Source of the DNA: Paenibacillus sp.
GTDB taxonomy: Bacteria; Bacillota; Bacilli; Paenibacillales; Paenibacillaceae
Reading direction: 5' to 3'
Assembly (NCBI GenBank): GCA_023512345.1
Contig: JAILZT010000004.1
Location: 124,001-188,000 of the forward strand
Length of the DNA: 64,000 nt
In this document: positions 37,762 through 49,647 of the stretch, piece by piece
Layout: each line of letters starts with the position of its first letter
Numbering within the stretch: position 1 is the first letter of the stretch
Program-made: the position numbers and the translations under genes
Notes under the pieces: generated by a model
Database searches by the model: none
What the model was told of the DNA's origin: nothing
Seen by the model: only the letters and a program-made list of their open reading frames with translations

Positions 37762-37856
37762 GGGTTGTAACTGGTCAAGCAGGCAAAACCTAAACTGATG
37801 GTTAAATTGACGTTTATTTTGAACGTTTAATTTTCCCATGAGTTTAGGTTTTTCTT
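37762..37856 (+). promoter_or_regulatory. Second RAT and terminator, before bglP
   Basis: GGGTTGTAACTGGTCAAGCA begins the RAT (37762-37791), close to the first copy. The terminator pairs AACCTAAACT (37787-37796) with AGTTTAGGTT (37841-37850) and ends in TTTTTC, with an inner TTAAA...TTTAA pairing. The overlap of the two structures is the standard LicT switch. Confidence 0.85.
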
Positions 37857-37875
37857 ATATATGGAGGTTTAGAAG

Positions 37876-39812
<1,937 letters not shown>

Positions 39813-39833
39813 ATAAACTTGGAATGAGGTTGA

Positions 39834-41297
<1,464 letters not shown>

Positions 41298-41307
41298 GGA
41301 TTTCTCC

Positions 41308-41354
41308 GAGAAACGGCTGCGTCGTCCATGAAAGGACGGTGCAGCCGTTTCTTC
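41308..41354. terminator. Terminator after bglH
   Basis: GAGAAACGGCTGC (41308-41320) pairs with GCAGCCGTTTCTTC (41341-41354) and encloses CGTCC...GGACG. It lies between bglH and a convergent small gene. Confidence 0.8.
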
Positions 41355-41383
41355 ATGTGTTTTTGTATTATAGCAGCGGATTC

Positions 41384-41629
41384 TTATCTGCGTTTAGCAA
41401 GTCTTCCTGTAAGACGAAGCTCATTCATCAAAGTGTTAATATCCTTTAACCACACGGGGTCATTTATCGTTGCTGCTAGTAAGGCTGCATTATTTAACCG
41501 CGCCATGTCCCAGCAGTATTTGGCATTTGCTTGTAAGCAGTGCTGCAGCTCAGTGTCTTCGCCAGGGGTAAGCGGACGTTTACAACTCATCGTGTAGAGT
41601 TCAGCAAGGCGTTCATGAATGGGAAGCAT
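41384..41629 (-). CDS. Small conserved hypothetical protein
   Basis: 81 residues, helical, with two Cys/Trp-containing segments (HCLQANAKYCWDMARLNN and DPVWLKDINTLMNELR). I recall similar small proteins of unknown function in Paenibacillus but cannot name the family with certainty. AAGGAGA lies eight bases before the ATG, so translation is likely. It is transcribed alone, opposite to the bgl operon. Confidence 0.7.
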   Translation of the reverse strand: MLPIHERLAELYTMSCKRPLTPGEDTELQHCLQANAKYCWDMARLNNAALLAATINDPVWLKDINTLMNELRLTGRLAKRR

Positions 41630-41799
41630 ATTTGAAATCTCCTTTTGGAGTTAAATTAGATTACACTTCTTAAAAGTGTTGCCGGAACCAGTGAAATCGA
41701 AACCATGAGAGATTAATGTGTTGTGTTCATTAGGATCCTGTACTATAATCTAATCAAAAGTTAAAGCGCTTATACTTTTGGAATGGGGGAGTAATTAAC

Positions 41800-42825
41800 T
41801 TGAAAGTGAATATTTTCGATGTGGCTAAGAAATCTGGACTCTCCGTGGTAACCGTATCCAGAGTGCTCAATCAATCCACAACGGTTCGTGCAAAAAATAG
41901 AGATAAAGTACTTCAAGCGATGAAAGATTTAAATTATCAGCCTAATGCAGCTGCACGAAGTCTTGCACTCGGACGAACAGGGATTATCGGGTTAACAGTA
42001 ACCACACTAGACGACACTTTTCTAGATCTTGTCGTCAAGGAAATTAATGATCGGTTGACCGAACAGGGCTATTTCCTGGCTATTTCTGTCTATTCACCTG
42101 AGGAGGAGGCAACCCATAATCCTTTATTTCAAGAGGACAGAGTGGACGGTCTTCTATTACTCTCCCCCATTCATGAAGAAGTGTACGTTCGGGAATTGGA
42201 ATTGAAGAATATCCCATATATTATGCTGGATAATCAGCTGGTGAATCCCTCTGTTCCTTCGGTTACCGTAAACAACAGGAAAGGGGGATATGATGCAACT
42301 AGGCATCTGATTGATCTCGGGCATCGACAAATTGCCCATATAAGCGGTCCCGATCTGTTTCTAAGCAGCAGGGAGAGAGAACTAGGGTATCGGATGGCAC
42401 TTGAAGAATTTGGTTTAGAACCCTTTTGCGTTGAACAGGGAGATTTTACGGTTGCTTCGGGTTATGCCATTGCATCCGAATGGTTGCGGTCAGGCCATCT
42501 TCCAACAGCAGTTTTTGCAGCGGATGATCATATTGCACTTGGTGTAATAAATGCCTTGCACTACGGTGGGGTTCGGGTGCCGCAAGACATCTCTGTAATT
42601 GGCTTTGACGATCAGCTTATTGCTTCACAGTTACACCCAAGGCTGACGACAATTCGACAGCCAGCGGAGAAGATAGGGCGTCTAGGTGTAGAACTGCTGT
42701 TGAATTGGATACTCGAATCCACCAGGCCGGAAACAGCACCGCCGCATCAATTTGATCCGGAATTAATTATCCGTGAATCGACGGCTAGATTAAATGGACA
42801 AGACCAATTGCTTGGAGCGGAGTGA
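41800..42825 (+). CDS. LacI family transcriptional regulator
   Basis: 341 residues. Helix-turn-helix NIFDVAKKSGLSVVTVSRVL, then PNAAARSLALGRTG of the hinge, then the periplasmic-binding-like sensor domain. It begins at a TTG with GGGGGAG about ten bases before. It overlaps the GTG-frame of the kinase gene and is followed by sugar genes, so it most likely represses this cluster and perhaps itself. The TAAAGCGCTTATA sequence at about 41761-41773, just before the gene, is a CG-centred palindrome and a candidate operator. Confidence 0.9.
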   Translation: MKVNIFDVAKKSGLSVVTVSRVLNQSTTVRAKNRDKVLQAMKDLNYQPNAAARSLALGRTGIIGLTVTTLDDTFLDLVVKEINDRLTEQGYFLAISVYSPEEEATHNPLFQEDRVDGLLLLSPIHEEVYVRELELKNIPYIMLDNQLVNPSVPSVTVNNRKGGYDATRHLIDLGHRQIAHISGPDLFLSSRERELGYRMALEEFGLEPFCVEQGDFTVASGYAIASEWLRSGHLPTAVFAADDHIALGVINALHYGGVRVPQDISVIGFDDQLIASQLHPRLTTIRQPAEKIGRLGVELLLNWILESTRPETAPPHQFDPELIIRESTARLNGQDQLLGAE

Positions 42826-42830
42826 TACCT

Positions 42831-43823
42831 ATGAATTATTATTTGGGCGTTGATGCCGGCGGAAGCAAAACATACGCATTGGTCACGGACGAGAACGGCA
42901 TAGTTGTAGGAAAAGGAAGAGCCGGCAACGGAAATCATCAAACCGGATATGATCAAGCCAAACAGAATATAGCAAAAGCGGTAGCCGAGTCATTAGATCA
43001 GGCTGGACTCGAGCCTCATGAAATCGAATTTGCTGTATTTGGATTGGCTGGAGCCGATAGAGAGACAGACTTTAACATTTTACGCCCGATGATTAGTGAG
43101 CTTGGAGTCCCCCGTCATGAAGTTGTTTGCGATACGATGATAGCCTTGAGAGCAGGAACTTCAAGACCCTATGGGGTGGTGTTGATCTGTGGCAGCGGGA
43201 CAAATAGTGCAGGGAAAAATCCACAGGGTGAATTTTACCAATGCGGAGGATTTTCATATCTATATGGGGATTTTGGCGGCGGAGGTTCTTTATCTGTAGA
43301 AGCCTTCAGGTCTGTTATTCGGGCTTGGGATGGAAGAGAGCGTTCTACACTCCTCACTGGGCTTTTACTCTCTTATTTGAAATATGACAGTGTGAGCGAT
43401 ATGTTCAATGATTATCTGGATCATAATAAAATGCCTCCTATTGATTCTGCCCAGTTGGTATTTCAGGCCGCTACACAGGGCGATGCTGTGGCCCAAGATA
43501 TTTTAAGACATCAGGGAGAAGAACTTGGCAAATCGGCTCGTGCCGTTATTCAAAGGCTGGGGATGCAAAAGGAAACCTTTGATGTGGTTCTGGCAGGCAG
43601 CATTGTGACACGCGGCGAAAGTAAACTTATTCATACCCAGATAGAAAGTGCCGTGCAAATGGTTGCCCCGGAAGCAAATATATTGAAGCTGAGCATTGAG
43701 CCTGTGATTGGTGCTGTGTGGATGGCCATGGAAGCATCGGGTCACCGGGTATCACAAAATGCCTACGATAGGCTGAAGAGCATGAAGGAATTTAAGGCAA
43801 TCAATCTGGAGAAAAGAGTGTGA
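42831..43823 (+). CDS. BadF/BcrA-type sugar kinase (N-acetylglucosamine kinase-like)
   Basis: 330 residues, actin-like ATPase fold. The phosphate motif LGVDAGGSKTYALV opens the protein; further motifs are VFGLAGADRETD, VVLICGSGTNSAGK and YLYGDFGGGGSLSVEAFR. These match the eukaryotic-type GlcNAc kinase branch of the family. The ATG at 42831 follows GGAGCGGAG; a GTG three codons upstream is possible. It overlaps or nearly abuts the regulator before it and overlaps the GH4 gene after it, so the three act together. The substrate may be an amino sugar or a disaccharide. Confidence 0.85.
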   Translation: MNYYLGVDAGGSKTYALVTDENGIVVGKGRAGNGNHQTGYDQAKQNIAKAVAESLDQAGLEPHEIEFAVFGLAGADRETDFNILRPMISELGVPRHEVVCDTMIALRAGTSRPYGVVLICGSGTNSAGKNPQGEFYQCGGFSYLYGDFGGGGSLSVEAFRSVIRAWDGRERSTLLTGLLLSYLKYDSVSDMFNDYLDHNKMPPIDSAQLVFQAATQGDAVAQDILRHQGEELGKSARAVIQRLGMQKETFDVVLAGSIVTRGESKLIHTQIESAVQMVAPEANILKLSIEPVIGAVWMAMEASGHRVSQNAYDRLKSMKEFKAINLEKRV

Positions 43824-45130
43824 GATACATGAAGGATGGCTTAAAGGTAGCGGTTATCGGCGGCGGTTCCTCTTATACACCGGAGATTGTGGAAGGGTTC
43901 CTGTTGAGATATGACCGGCTGCCCATCAAGGAACTGTGGTTAGTGGATATCGAAGAAGGAAGGCATAAGCTCGAAATTGTGGGAAATTTAGCCAAACGGA
44001 TGATTGAGAAATCGGGTCTGCCGATAGAAGTACATTTGACACTCGATCGCAAGAAGGCGATTGAAGGAGCTCATTTTATATCTACACAAATGCGTGTCGG
44101 GTTGCTTGAAGCGAGGAAATGGGATGAACATATCCCGAATCAGTATGGCGTTATCGGACAGGAAACAACGGGCCCGGGAGGAATGATGAAGGCACTGCGT
44201 ACTATTCCCGCGCTGCTTGAGATCTGCAGAGATATTGAAGCGCTTAGCCCGGATGCCTGGCTGCTCAATTTTACTAATCCCGCAGGAATGGTTACGGAAG
44301 CCATTCAAAATTATTCCAAGGTTAGAAGTATAGGGCTATGTAACGCTCCTATTGGGCTGCAGAAATGGCTGACTCAGAAATATGACACACCTGCCGAACA
44401 GATCTATACCGAGTTTGTCGGTTTAAACCATCTCCACTGGGTTACTCAGGTTCTTGTAAACGGTCAGAATAAATTACCGGAGCTATTGGACCAGCGTGAG
44501 GAGTACGCTGCCAAGAATGTTCCGGCAAGTGAATGGGATCCGGAGTTCCTTCAATCTCTTGGTGCTTTGCCTTCCTATTATTTGAAATATTTCTATATGA
44601 CCGATGTCATGCTCCAGGAACAGCTGGAAGCCGTTAAGTCAGGAGGTACCCGTGCAGAGGTTGTAAAGCGTGTGGAGAACGAGTTATTTGAGCTATATAA
44701 AGATCCCATGCTTCAGGAAAAACCAAAGCAACTGGAGTTGCGCGGAGGAGCTTATTATTCAGAGGCAGCCGTTAATGTAATGGATTCGTTATACAACGAT
44801 AAACGTGATGTGCAAACATTAAATGTCAGAAACGGTCATATACTCGACTTTCTCCCGCAAAACGCCTGTATTGAAGTAAATTGTCTGGTTACAGGGAATG
44901 GACCTATTCCTCTCCCAGTTAGCAGGGTACCTGAACATGTTAAGGGGTTAATTCACGCAGTTAAAACGTATGAACGGTTGACGATTGACGCAGCTGTACA
45001 GGGGGACAGAGGATTGGTATTGCAAGCACTTGTTCATCATCCGCTTGTGCCTTCAGTCGGCGTGGCTAAGAAATTAATGACTGAAATGCTGGAAAGAAAC
45101 AAAGTATATCTACCGGCATTCTATAAATAG
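43820..45130 (+). CDS. GH4 6-phospho-glycosidase (probably 6-phospho-beta-glucosidase)
   Basis: 436 residues. The NAD-binding motif is VAVIGGGSSYTPEIVEGF. The active-site Cys lies in GLCNAPIG and the metal His in VGLNHLHWVTQV. The CN-x-P form is the mark of 6-phospho-beta-glucosidases (LicH/CelF) as opposed to unphosphorylated alpha-glycosidases. It needs NAD and a divalent metal. The GTG start overlaps the kinase stop and has GGAG eight bases upstream; an in-frame ATG at 43829 is the alternative. No PTS gene is near, so its phosphorylated substrate may come from the kinase encoded before it. Confidence 0.88.
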   Translation: MRYMKDGLKVAVIGGGSSYTPEIVEGFLLRYDRLPIKELWLVDIEEGRHKLEIVGNLAKRMIEKSGLPIEVHLTLDRKKAIEGAHFISTQMRVGLLEARKWDEHIPNQYGVIGQETTGPGGMMKALRTIPALLEICRDIEALSPDAWLLNFTNPAGMVTEAIQNYSKVRSIGLCNAPIGLQKWLTQKYDTPAEQIYTEFVGLNHLHWVTQVLVNGQNKLPELLDQREEYAAKNVPASEWDPEFLQSLGALPSYYLKYFYMTDVMLQEQLEAVKSGGTRAEVVKRVENELFELYKDPMLQEKPKQLELRGGAYYSEAAVNVMDSLYNDKRDVQTLNVRNGHILDFLPQNACIEVNCLVTGNGPIPLPVSRVPEHVKGLIHAVKTYERLTIDAAVQGDRGLVLQALVHHPLVPSVGVAKKLMTEMLERNKVYLPAFYK

Positions 45131-45154
45131 TGCATGAGTCTGAGAACATACAAA

Positions 45155-45188
45155 AACCCCCCGGCGAATTCCATGCTCCGAGGGGTAA
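45155..45188 (-). terminator. Terminator of the degenerate HD-GYP gene
   Basis: On the minus strand CCCCTCGG pairs with CCGGGGGG, followed by TTTTTG. It may also stop transcripts of the GH4 gene from the other side. Confidence 0.75.
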
Positions 45189-45202
45189 TGTGTAATGATT
45201 AT

Positions 45203-46243
45203 TTATTCCATATAAATCTCTACAATTGCTATGTGGCGTTCCCGAGAAAGATCACAAAATTTGTTCTCAATTTGAACCAAAGGGCGGAATACGTCCGTTG
45301 GATTATTCATGATAATAACTCCCATATCGCCTGTGCTGAGCAATACGCGTTTACCAATAAAGTTAGGCATTAGATGTTGGATAAAGGCATGTACTGATTT
45401 AGCATTCAGCTTACCGAAGCTAAGGTTATGTATTTCACGCAAGACAGTTATCAACTCTTGCTTGGACTGATAAATTCGTGGTGTTGTCATTGCACTGTAT
45501 ACGTCCGCAATAGCTGCAATCTGTGCATAGGGGTGAATTTCTGTTTTTGTCAGATTATCGGGATAACCTGATCCATCCTCACGTTCATGGTGCTGTAGAG
45601 CGACCAAAGCTGTATTGCGGTCGTCCATAGAACTGCGGATGATCTCGTAACCGTATGTAGTGTGACGCTTAACTTCATTAAATTCAGCGGCAGTCAGCTT
45701 ACCTGGCTTATTCAACAACTCAGGGGAAACTTGGCATTTGCCAATATCAATCAGATATCCGGCACGGCTGATGTCATAGCACTCCTTTTTGGTATAACCC
45801 AGCCATGAAGCAATATAATAAGAAAGCATGCCTACTTGTAAAGAGTGATTATAAGTATAATTATCTTCACGGTCTAACAGGAGCAGTAATGTTACTACAT
45901 CCTTTTGCTTGTCTAAAGATCCTAGTAAAGGCTGCAGAACATCATCCACCATGGTTTGATTGAAGCGACCCTTAGTTAATGCTTCTAAATAAAGAGATTC
46001 AAACCCTTCAATCATATGATCAAAGTTTGTAGTTAGATTTTGAATAGTTAAAGGTTTACTAGGTGTTATTACAAGTTCTTCTCGGGCTTCGATATCGACA
46101 TAGTCAACACCAAACTGTACCAGTTTGAATATTTCCTCACCACGAAGCTTTGTACCCTTTGATAATACGTGAATTCCTCTGGAGCTAAAAGTATCTTCTC
46201 TCAGATAATCACCATTTTTAAGATCAGTGACATGCACTCTCAA
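45203..46243 (-). CDS. HD-GYP domain protein lacking the HD histidine
   Basis: 346 residues starting at a TTG eight bases after GAAGGTGG. The N-terminal region (MRVHVTDLKNGDYL...) resembles that of the paralogue at 49648. The HD-GYP domain spans about 120-290. The GYP signature HHEREDGSGYP is intact, and NHSLQVGML and ADVYSAMTT are present, but the HD pair is IDIGK, ATT-GAT in the DNA, instead of HDIGK. HD-GYP proteins are cyclic-di-GMP phosphodiesterases that need this His for metal. This copy is probably inactive or altered and may act as a sensor or partner. Confidence 0.88.
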   Translation of the reverse strand: MRVHVTDLKNGDYLREDTFSSRGIHVLSKGTKLRGEEIFKLVQFGVDYVDIEAREELVITPSKPLTIQNLTTNFDHMIEGFESLYLEALTKGRFNQTMVDDVLQPLLGSLDKQKDVVTLLLLLDREDNYTYNHSLQVGMLSYYIASWLGYTKKECYDISRAGYLIDIGKCQVSPELLNKPGKLTAAEFNEVKRHTTYGYEIIRSSMDDRNTALVALQHHEREDGSGYPDNLTKTEIHPYAQIAAIADVYSAMTTPRIYQSKQELITVLREIHNLSFGKLNAKSVHAFIQHLMPNFIGKRVLLSTGDMGVIIMNNPTDVFRPLVQIENKFCDLSRERHIAIVEIYME

Positions 46244-46321
46244 GGCCTAGGCCACCTTCTGCATCAATTTTTTTTAGCATATCAACAAAAAATAATATTA
46301 TCAATGATAAAGAAGTCACGG

Positions 46322-47035
46322 TTACACACTGGAGGAATCTGCAGATTTCCCTTCTGATCCTTTCCATATTTGGCCGTTTTCATTGATATCCTGCTTCCAA
46401 ATAGGCACCATTTGCTTGAGTTTCTCGATCGCAAATCGGCTTGCTTCATAACAAGTATCTCGGTGCGGGGAAGATACCGCGATAATAACACTGGACTCTT
46501 TCAGACCGACAAGACCTAGTCGATGCGCAATTGCGCATTTGGCCTTCCAACGTTCTTGAACCTCATTGCCAATTTCCTGGAGTTTTGCAATTGCCATCGG
46601 TAAATAAGCTTCATAATAGAGGGCGGTTGTTTGCTGATCACCAGTCATTTCACGGGTCGTACCGACGAATAGAAGTGAAGCACCATGATTAGCATCTAAT
46701 ACTTTGTTAAGTATATCTTCGGCTACAAGTGCCTGATTTGTTAATATATATAAGTTATCAGACGAACTTTCGCATATAGATGAAGCTTCTCCACCAGAAA
46801 CGGGGGGGATAAGAGCTATTTCAGCCATTACCGGAATAATGAAATCTTCAGGAGCATATTCTCGGTCAACAGCAACCAAAGAAACAGCAATTTGGGAAGC
46901 TGCCTCCGGATAGGCGGCGGATAGAAGTTCTTTTAGTCTTCCTGCGGTTATGGACGTTTCGGAGGTATCAAAGGAAAGGGAAGAGGTACCCATAATCTCA
47001 GCTAAACCGGCAAAAAGTCGGATCGTAATTTGCAT
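46322..47035 (-). CDS. MoaD-MoaE fusion, molybdopterin synthase
   Basis: 237 residues. Residues 1-81 are a MoaD beta-grasp domain ending IPPVSGG; residues 92-237 are a MoaE domain with LFVGTTREMTGDQQ, YYEAYLPMA, HRLGLVGLKE and PHRDTCYEASRFAIEKLK. Molybdopterin synthase adds two sulfurs to precursor Z using a thiocarboxylate on the MoaD C-terminal glycine. In this fusion that Gly-Gly is internal, so cleavage or an unusual mechanism is needed; a MoaD-MoaE fusion (MoaX) in mycobacteria is known to be cleaved. AGAGGTGA precedes the ATG. No other molybdenum cofactor gene is in the window. Confidence 0.9.
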   Translation of the reverse strand: MQITIRLFAGLAEIMGTSSLSFDTSETSITAGRLKELLSAAYPEAASQIAVSLVAVDREYAPEDFIIPVMAEIALIPPVSGGEASSICESSSDNLYILTNQALVAEDILNKVLDANHGASLLFVGTTREMTGDQQTTALYYEAYLPMAIAKLQEIGNEVQERWKAKCAIAHRLGLVGLKESSVIIAVSSPHRDTCYEASRFAIEKLKQMVPIWKQDINENGQIWKGSEGKSADSSSV

Positions 47036-47197
47036 ATTAATTCACCTCTGAAATGTTATATTTTGAGAGCGTGGAGCTTTTTTATAATGACTCTAATATA
47101 CCATATTGAGCTTGGAAATGTTATGCTAGGCTGTAGAAGAGATTAGTACTTGCTGCCGCGTTATGGTGTGGCTTAACAGGTGGGAGGAGTGTTACGG

Positions 47198-48637
47198 ATG
47201 GGGGCCGCGCCGAAAAGGCTGACGATACTGCATACCAATGATATACATAGTCATTTTGAAATGTTAAGTCCTATAGCTGCTGTAATTGAACAAGAAAAAG
47301 CTACCCACTCAGGTCCAGTCCTTCTAGTTGATATAGGCGATCACATGGATCGGGCCGCAGTGGAGACGGAAGGTACCCTAGGTCAAGCTAATATTGATGT
47401 TATTAACTTGACAGAATACGATGCTGTTACCCTCGGAAATAACGAAGGTCTGACCTTTTCTTCGGATATGCTGGAGGCTGTATACTCGGGTCTGCAATGT
47501 CCTGCAGTATGCTGTAATTTTGTAGACATTTCTACCGGTAAGCCTCCTTACTGGATTCAAAACCATGCAATTGTGGAGAAGGATGGACTCAGAATAGGCA
47601 TTACAGGGGCAACTGTAGCTTTTTCCTCATTCTATTCATTATTAGGCTGGGAAGTCATGGACCCTGAAGATGCTCTCCGCGAGCAGTGTGCTATTCTAGC
47701 TCCACAAGTAGATATCCTGATTATTCTTTCTCACCTGGGGCTTCCCGCAGATAAAAAGCTCGCTGAGAAAATAGAAGGTGTTCATGCCATCCTTGGGGGT
47801 CACACTCATCATTTGCTTGAGCAGCCATTAATAATTAATGGTACAGCTGTGTGTGGAGCCGGTAAATTCGGGCGTTATGTGGGTAAGCTGTTGTTCGAAC
47901 GTAAGGACGAACACAGTGATTTCAAGCTGATCACAGGAGAATGTATTGCTGTAGACCCTTCATTAACTGAGGACCGAATTAGACCTGCGATAGCATTACA
48001 TTTGGAACGTGGTCGGGAAGCATTACAGGAAACAGTAGTGATTACGGATAGGGAACTTCCTTTGAATCTGACTGGCGAATCGCCTTTTGGTAATCTTCTG
48101 GCACAAGCGGTGCGGCAATTTACAGGGAGTCAGCTTTCCCTAGTGAACACGGGCCAACTCATGGGGTCCTTACCTCAGGGTGAGATTACTACGGGGCTTC
48201 TTCATGCACTCTGCCCTTCACCCATTAATGCCTGTTCGATGATGTTGTCGGGGAGAAATATTCGCATTGCCTTGGAACAGAGTCTTGCAGAGAGCTTTCA
48301 AAATAAAGTTATTTATGGCTATGGTTTTCGGGGCGAAAGGCTGGGAAGTTTAGCTGTAGATGGATTAAAAATCTTGTCTAATCCTCAGGGCATGCCTTAT
48401 GATAACGGTATTGCAATTTTTGTCGAAGGAGAGCCGCTAGAGGATGAACGTGATTATAGTGTTGGAACACTTGACATGTTCACTTTCCAAATGGGCTATG
48501 AAAGTATCGCAAAAGGCAAGGATACGACATTCATGCTCCCTTATTTCTTAAGAGATCTGCTCCGAATAGAGCTTGGACGGCCAGGAAGTATGGAAGAGTC
48601 CGGGGTATTTCGCTGGGACCCGCAGTTGTTTAAGTAA
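47198..48637 (+). CDS. yunD: 5'-nucleotidase-type metallophosphatase (YunD-like)
   Basis: 480 residues from the ATG at 47198, preceded by GGGAGGAG. Metallophosphatase domain (5-240) with LHTNDIHSHF, DIGDHMDR, LSHLGLPAD and GGHTHH supplying metal ligands, and LGNNEG where most family members have GNHE. The C-terminal 5'-nucleotidase domain follows (about 270-460, NTGQLMGSLPQGEIT). No signal peptide is present, so it should act inside the cell, unlike many relatives. The substrate is probably a nucleotide or related phosphoester. It stands 36 bases before uppP and may share its transcript. Confidence 0.87.
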   Translation: MGAAPKRLTILHTNDIHSHFEMLSPIAAVIEQEKATHSGPVLLVDIGDHMDRAAVETEGTLGQANIDVINLTEYDAVTLGNNEGLTFSSDMLEAVYSGLQCPAVCCNFVDISTGKPPYWIQNHAIVEKDGLRIGITGATVAFSSFYSLLGWEVMDPEDALREQCAILAPQVDILIILSHLGLPADKKLAEKIEGVHAILGGHTHHLLEQPLIINGTAVCGAGKFGRYVGKLLFERKDEHSDFKLITGECIAVDPSLTEDRIRPAIALHLERGREALQETVVITDRELPLNLTGESPFGNLLAQAVRQFTGSQLSLVNTGQLMGSLPQGEITTGLLHALCPSPINACSMMLSGRNIRIALEQSLAESFQNKVIYGYGFRGERLGSLAVDGLKILSNPQGMPYDNGIAIFVEGEPLEDERDYSVGTLDMFTFQMGYESIAKGKDTTFMLPYFLRDLLRIELGRPGSMEESGVFRWDPQLFK

Positions 48638-48673
48638 ATGTTAATTTAGGAACCTATATCTTAGGAGGATTTT

Positions 48674-49501
48674 ATGGATACAATTACTGCCATTATTTTA
48701 GCTATTGTCGAAGGTATTACCGAATTCATACCCGTGTCCTCCACTGGACACATGATTCTTACGGCTAAACTGTTAGGCTTCGCTGAACAAGAACCCATTA
48801 TGAAAACTTTTGAAATCGTAATCCAATTAGGTGCTATTCTAGCTATCGCTTTGGTCTATCGGCATCGTGTGCTGAATTTATTCGGGATCGGCCGTCTTCC
48901 TTCAGATAGAGGCGGGGTAATGCCTAAAGGTCGTTTGAACCTGTTCCACGTTTTTCTGGGAATTGCTCCAGCACTTGGGGTGGCATTTTTCGCCCGTGAT
49001 TTTATCAAGGGACTCTTTGGAGCTTCAACTGTGTTATGGGCGCTAGTTGCCGGTGGTATCCTTATGATCGTTGCGGAATGGGTTAATAAACGTAAAATCC
49101 GTATCACTGCTCATGAACTTGACGATTTGAGCTATGGGCAGGCACTCGCCATTGGACTCTATCAGATTATTTCTGTATTATGGCCGGGGTTCTCCCGTTC
49201 AGGTTCTACCATTTCAGGAGGTATGTTGAGCGGAGTTAGTTACAGGGCATCAGCAGACTTTTCCTTCTTAATTGCGATTCCTATTATGTGCGCCGCTTCA
49301 GGTTATGAACTATTAGATTCATACAGCTATTTTACGAGTGAGACTATCGGATATTTTGTGATTGGTTTCCTGATCTCTTTCGTAGTAGCCTATCTTGTGG
49401 TTATATTATTTATGAGATGGATTCAAAAGATAAGATTGACTCATTTCGCCATTTATAGATTTATATTAGCAGCCATTTTCTGGTTGTTTATCATGCGCTA
49501 A
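48674..49501 (+). CDS. uppP: Undecaprenyl-diphosphatase UppP
   Basis: 275 residues, about eight membrane helices. The two catalytic signatures are EGITEFIPVSSTGHMIL near the N-terminus and PGFSRSGSTISGG near residue 175. The enzyme removes one phosphate from undecaprenyl diphosphate to recycle the lipid carrier for peptidoglycan and wall polymers; extra copies give bacitracin tolerance. AGGAGG lies seven bases before the ATG. Confidence 0.95.
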   Translation: MDTITAIILAIVEGITEFIPVSSTGHMILTAKLLGFAEQEPIMKTFEIVIQLGAILAIALVYRHRVLNLFGIGRLPSDRGGVMPKGRLNLFHVFLGIAPALGVAFFARDFIKGLFGASTVLWALVAGGILMIVAEWVNKRKIRITAHELDDLSYGQALAIGLYQIISVLWPGFSRSGSTISGGMLSGVSYRASADFSFLIAIPIMCAASGYELLDSYSYFTSETIGYFVIGFLISFVVAYLVVILFMRWIQKIRLTHFAIYRFILAAIFWLFIMR

Positions 49502-49647
49502 TCCCATCCTGATCATACATCTCGGATAAGGCATTTTCTTCGACACAAGTGCGTGTTCTTTTAGAAGTAACGGTATAAATAAATGGGCAGATAGAGATTA
49601 AATACAGATTATAAATTTAACCGTTAAAGGCAGGAGTGAGGGCTAAG

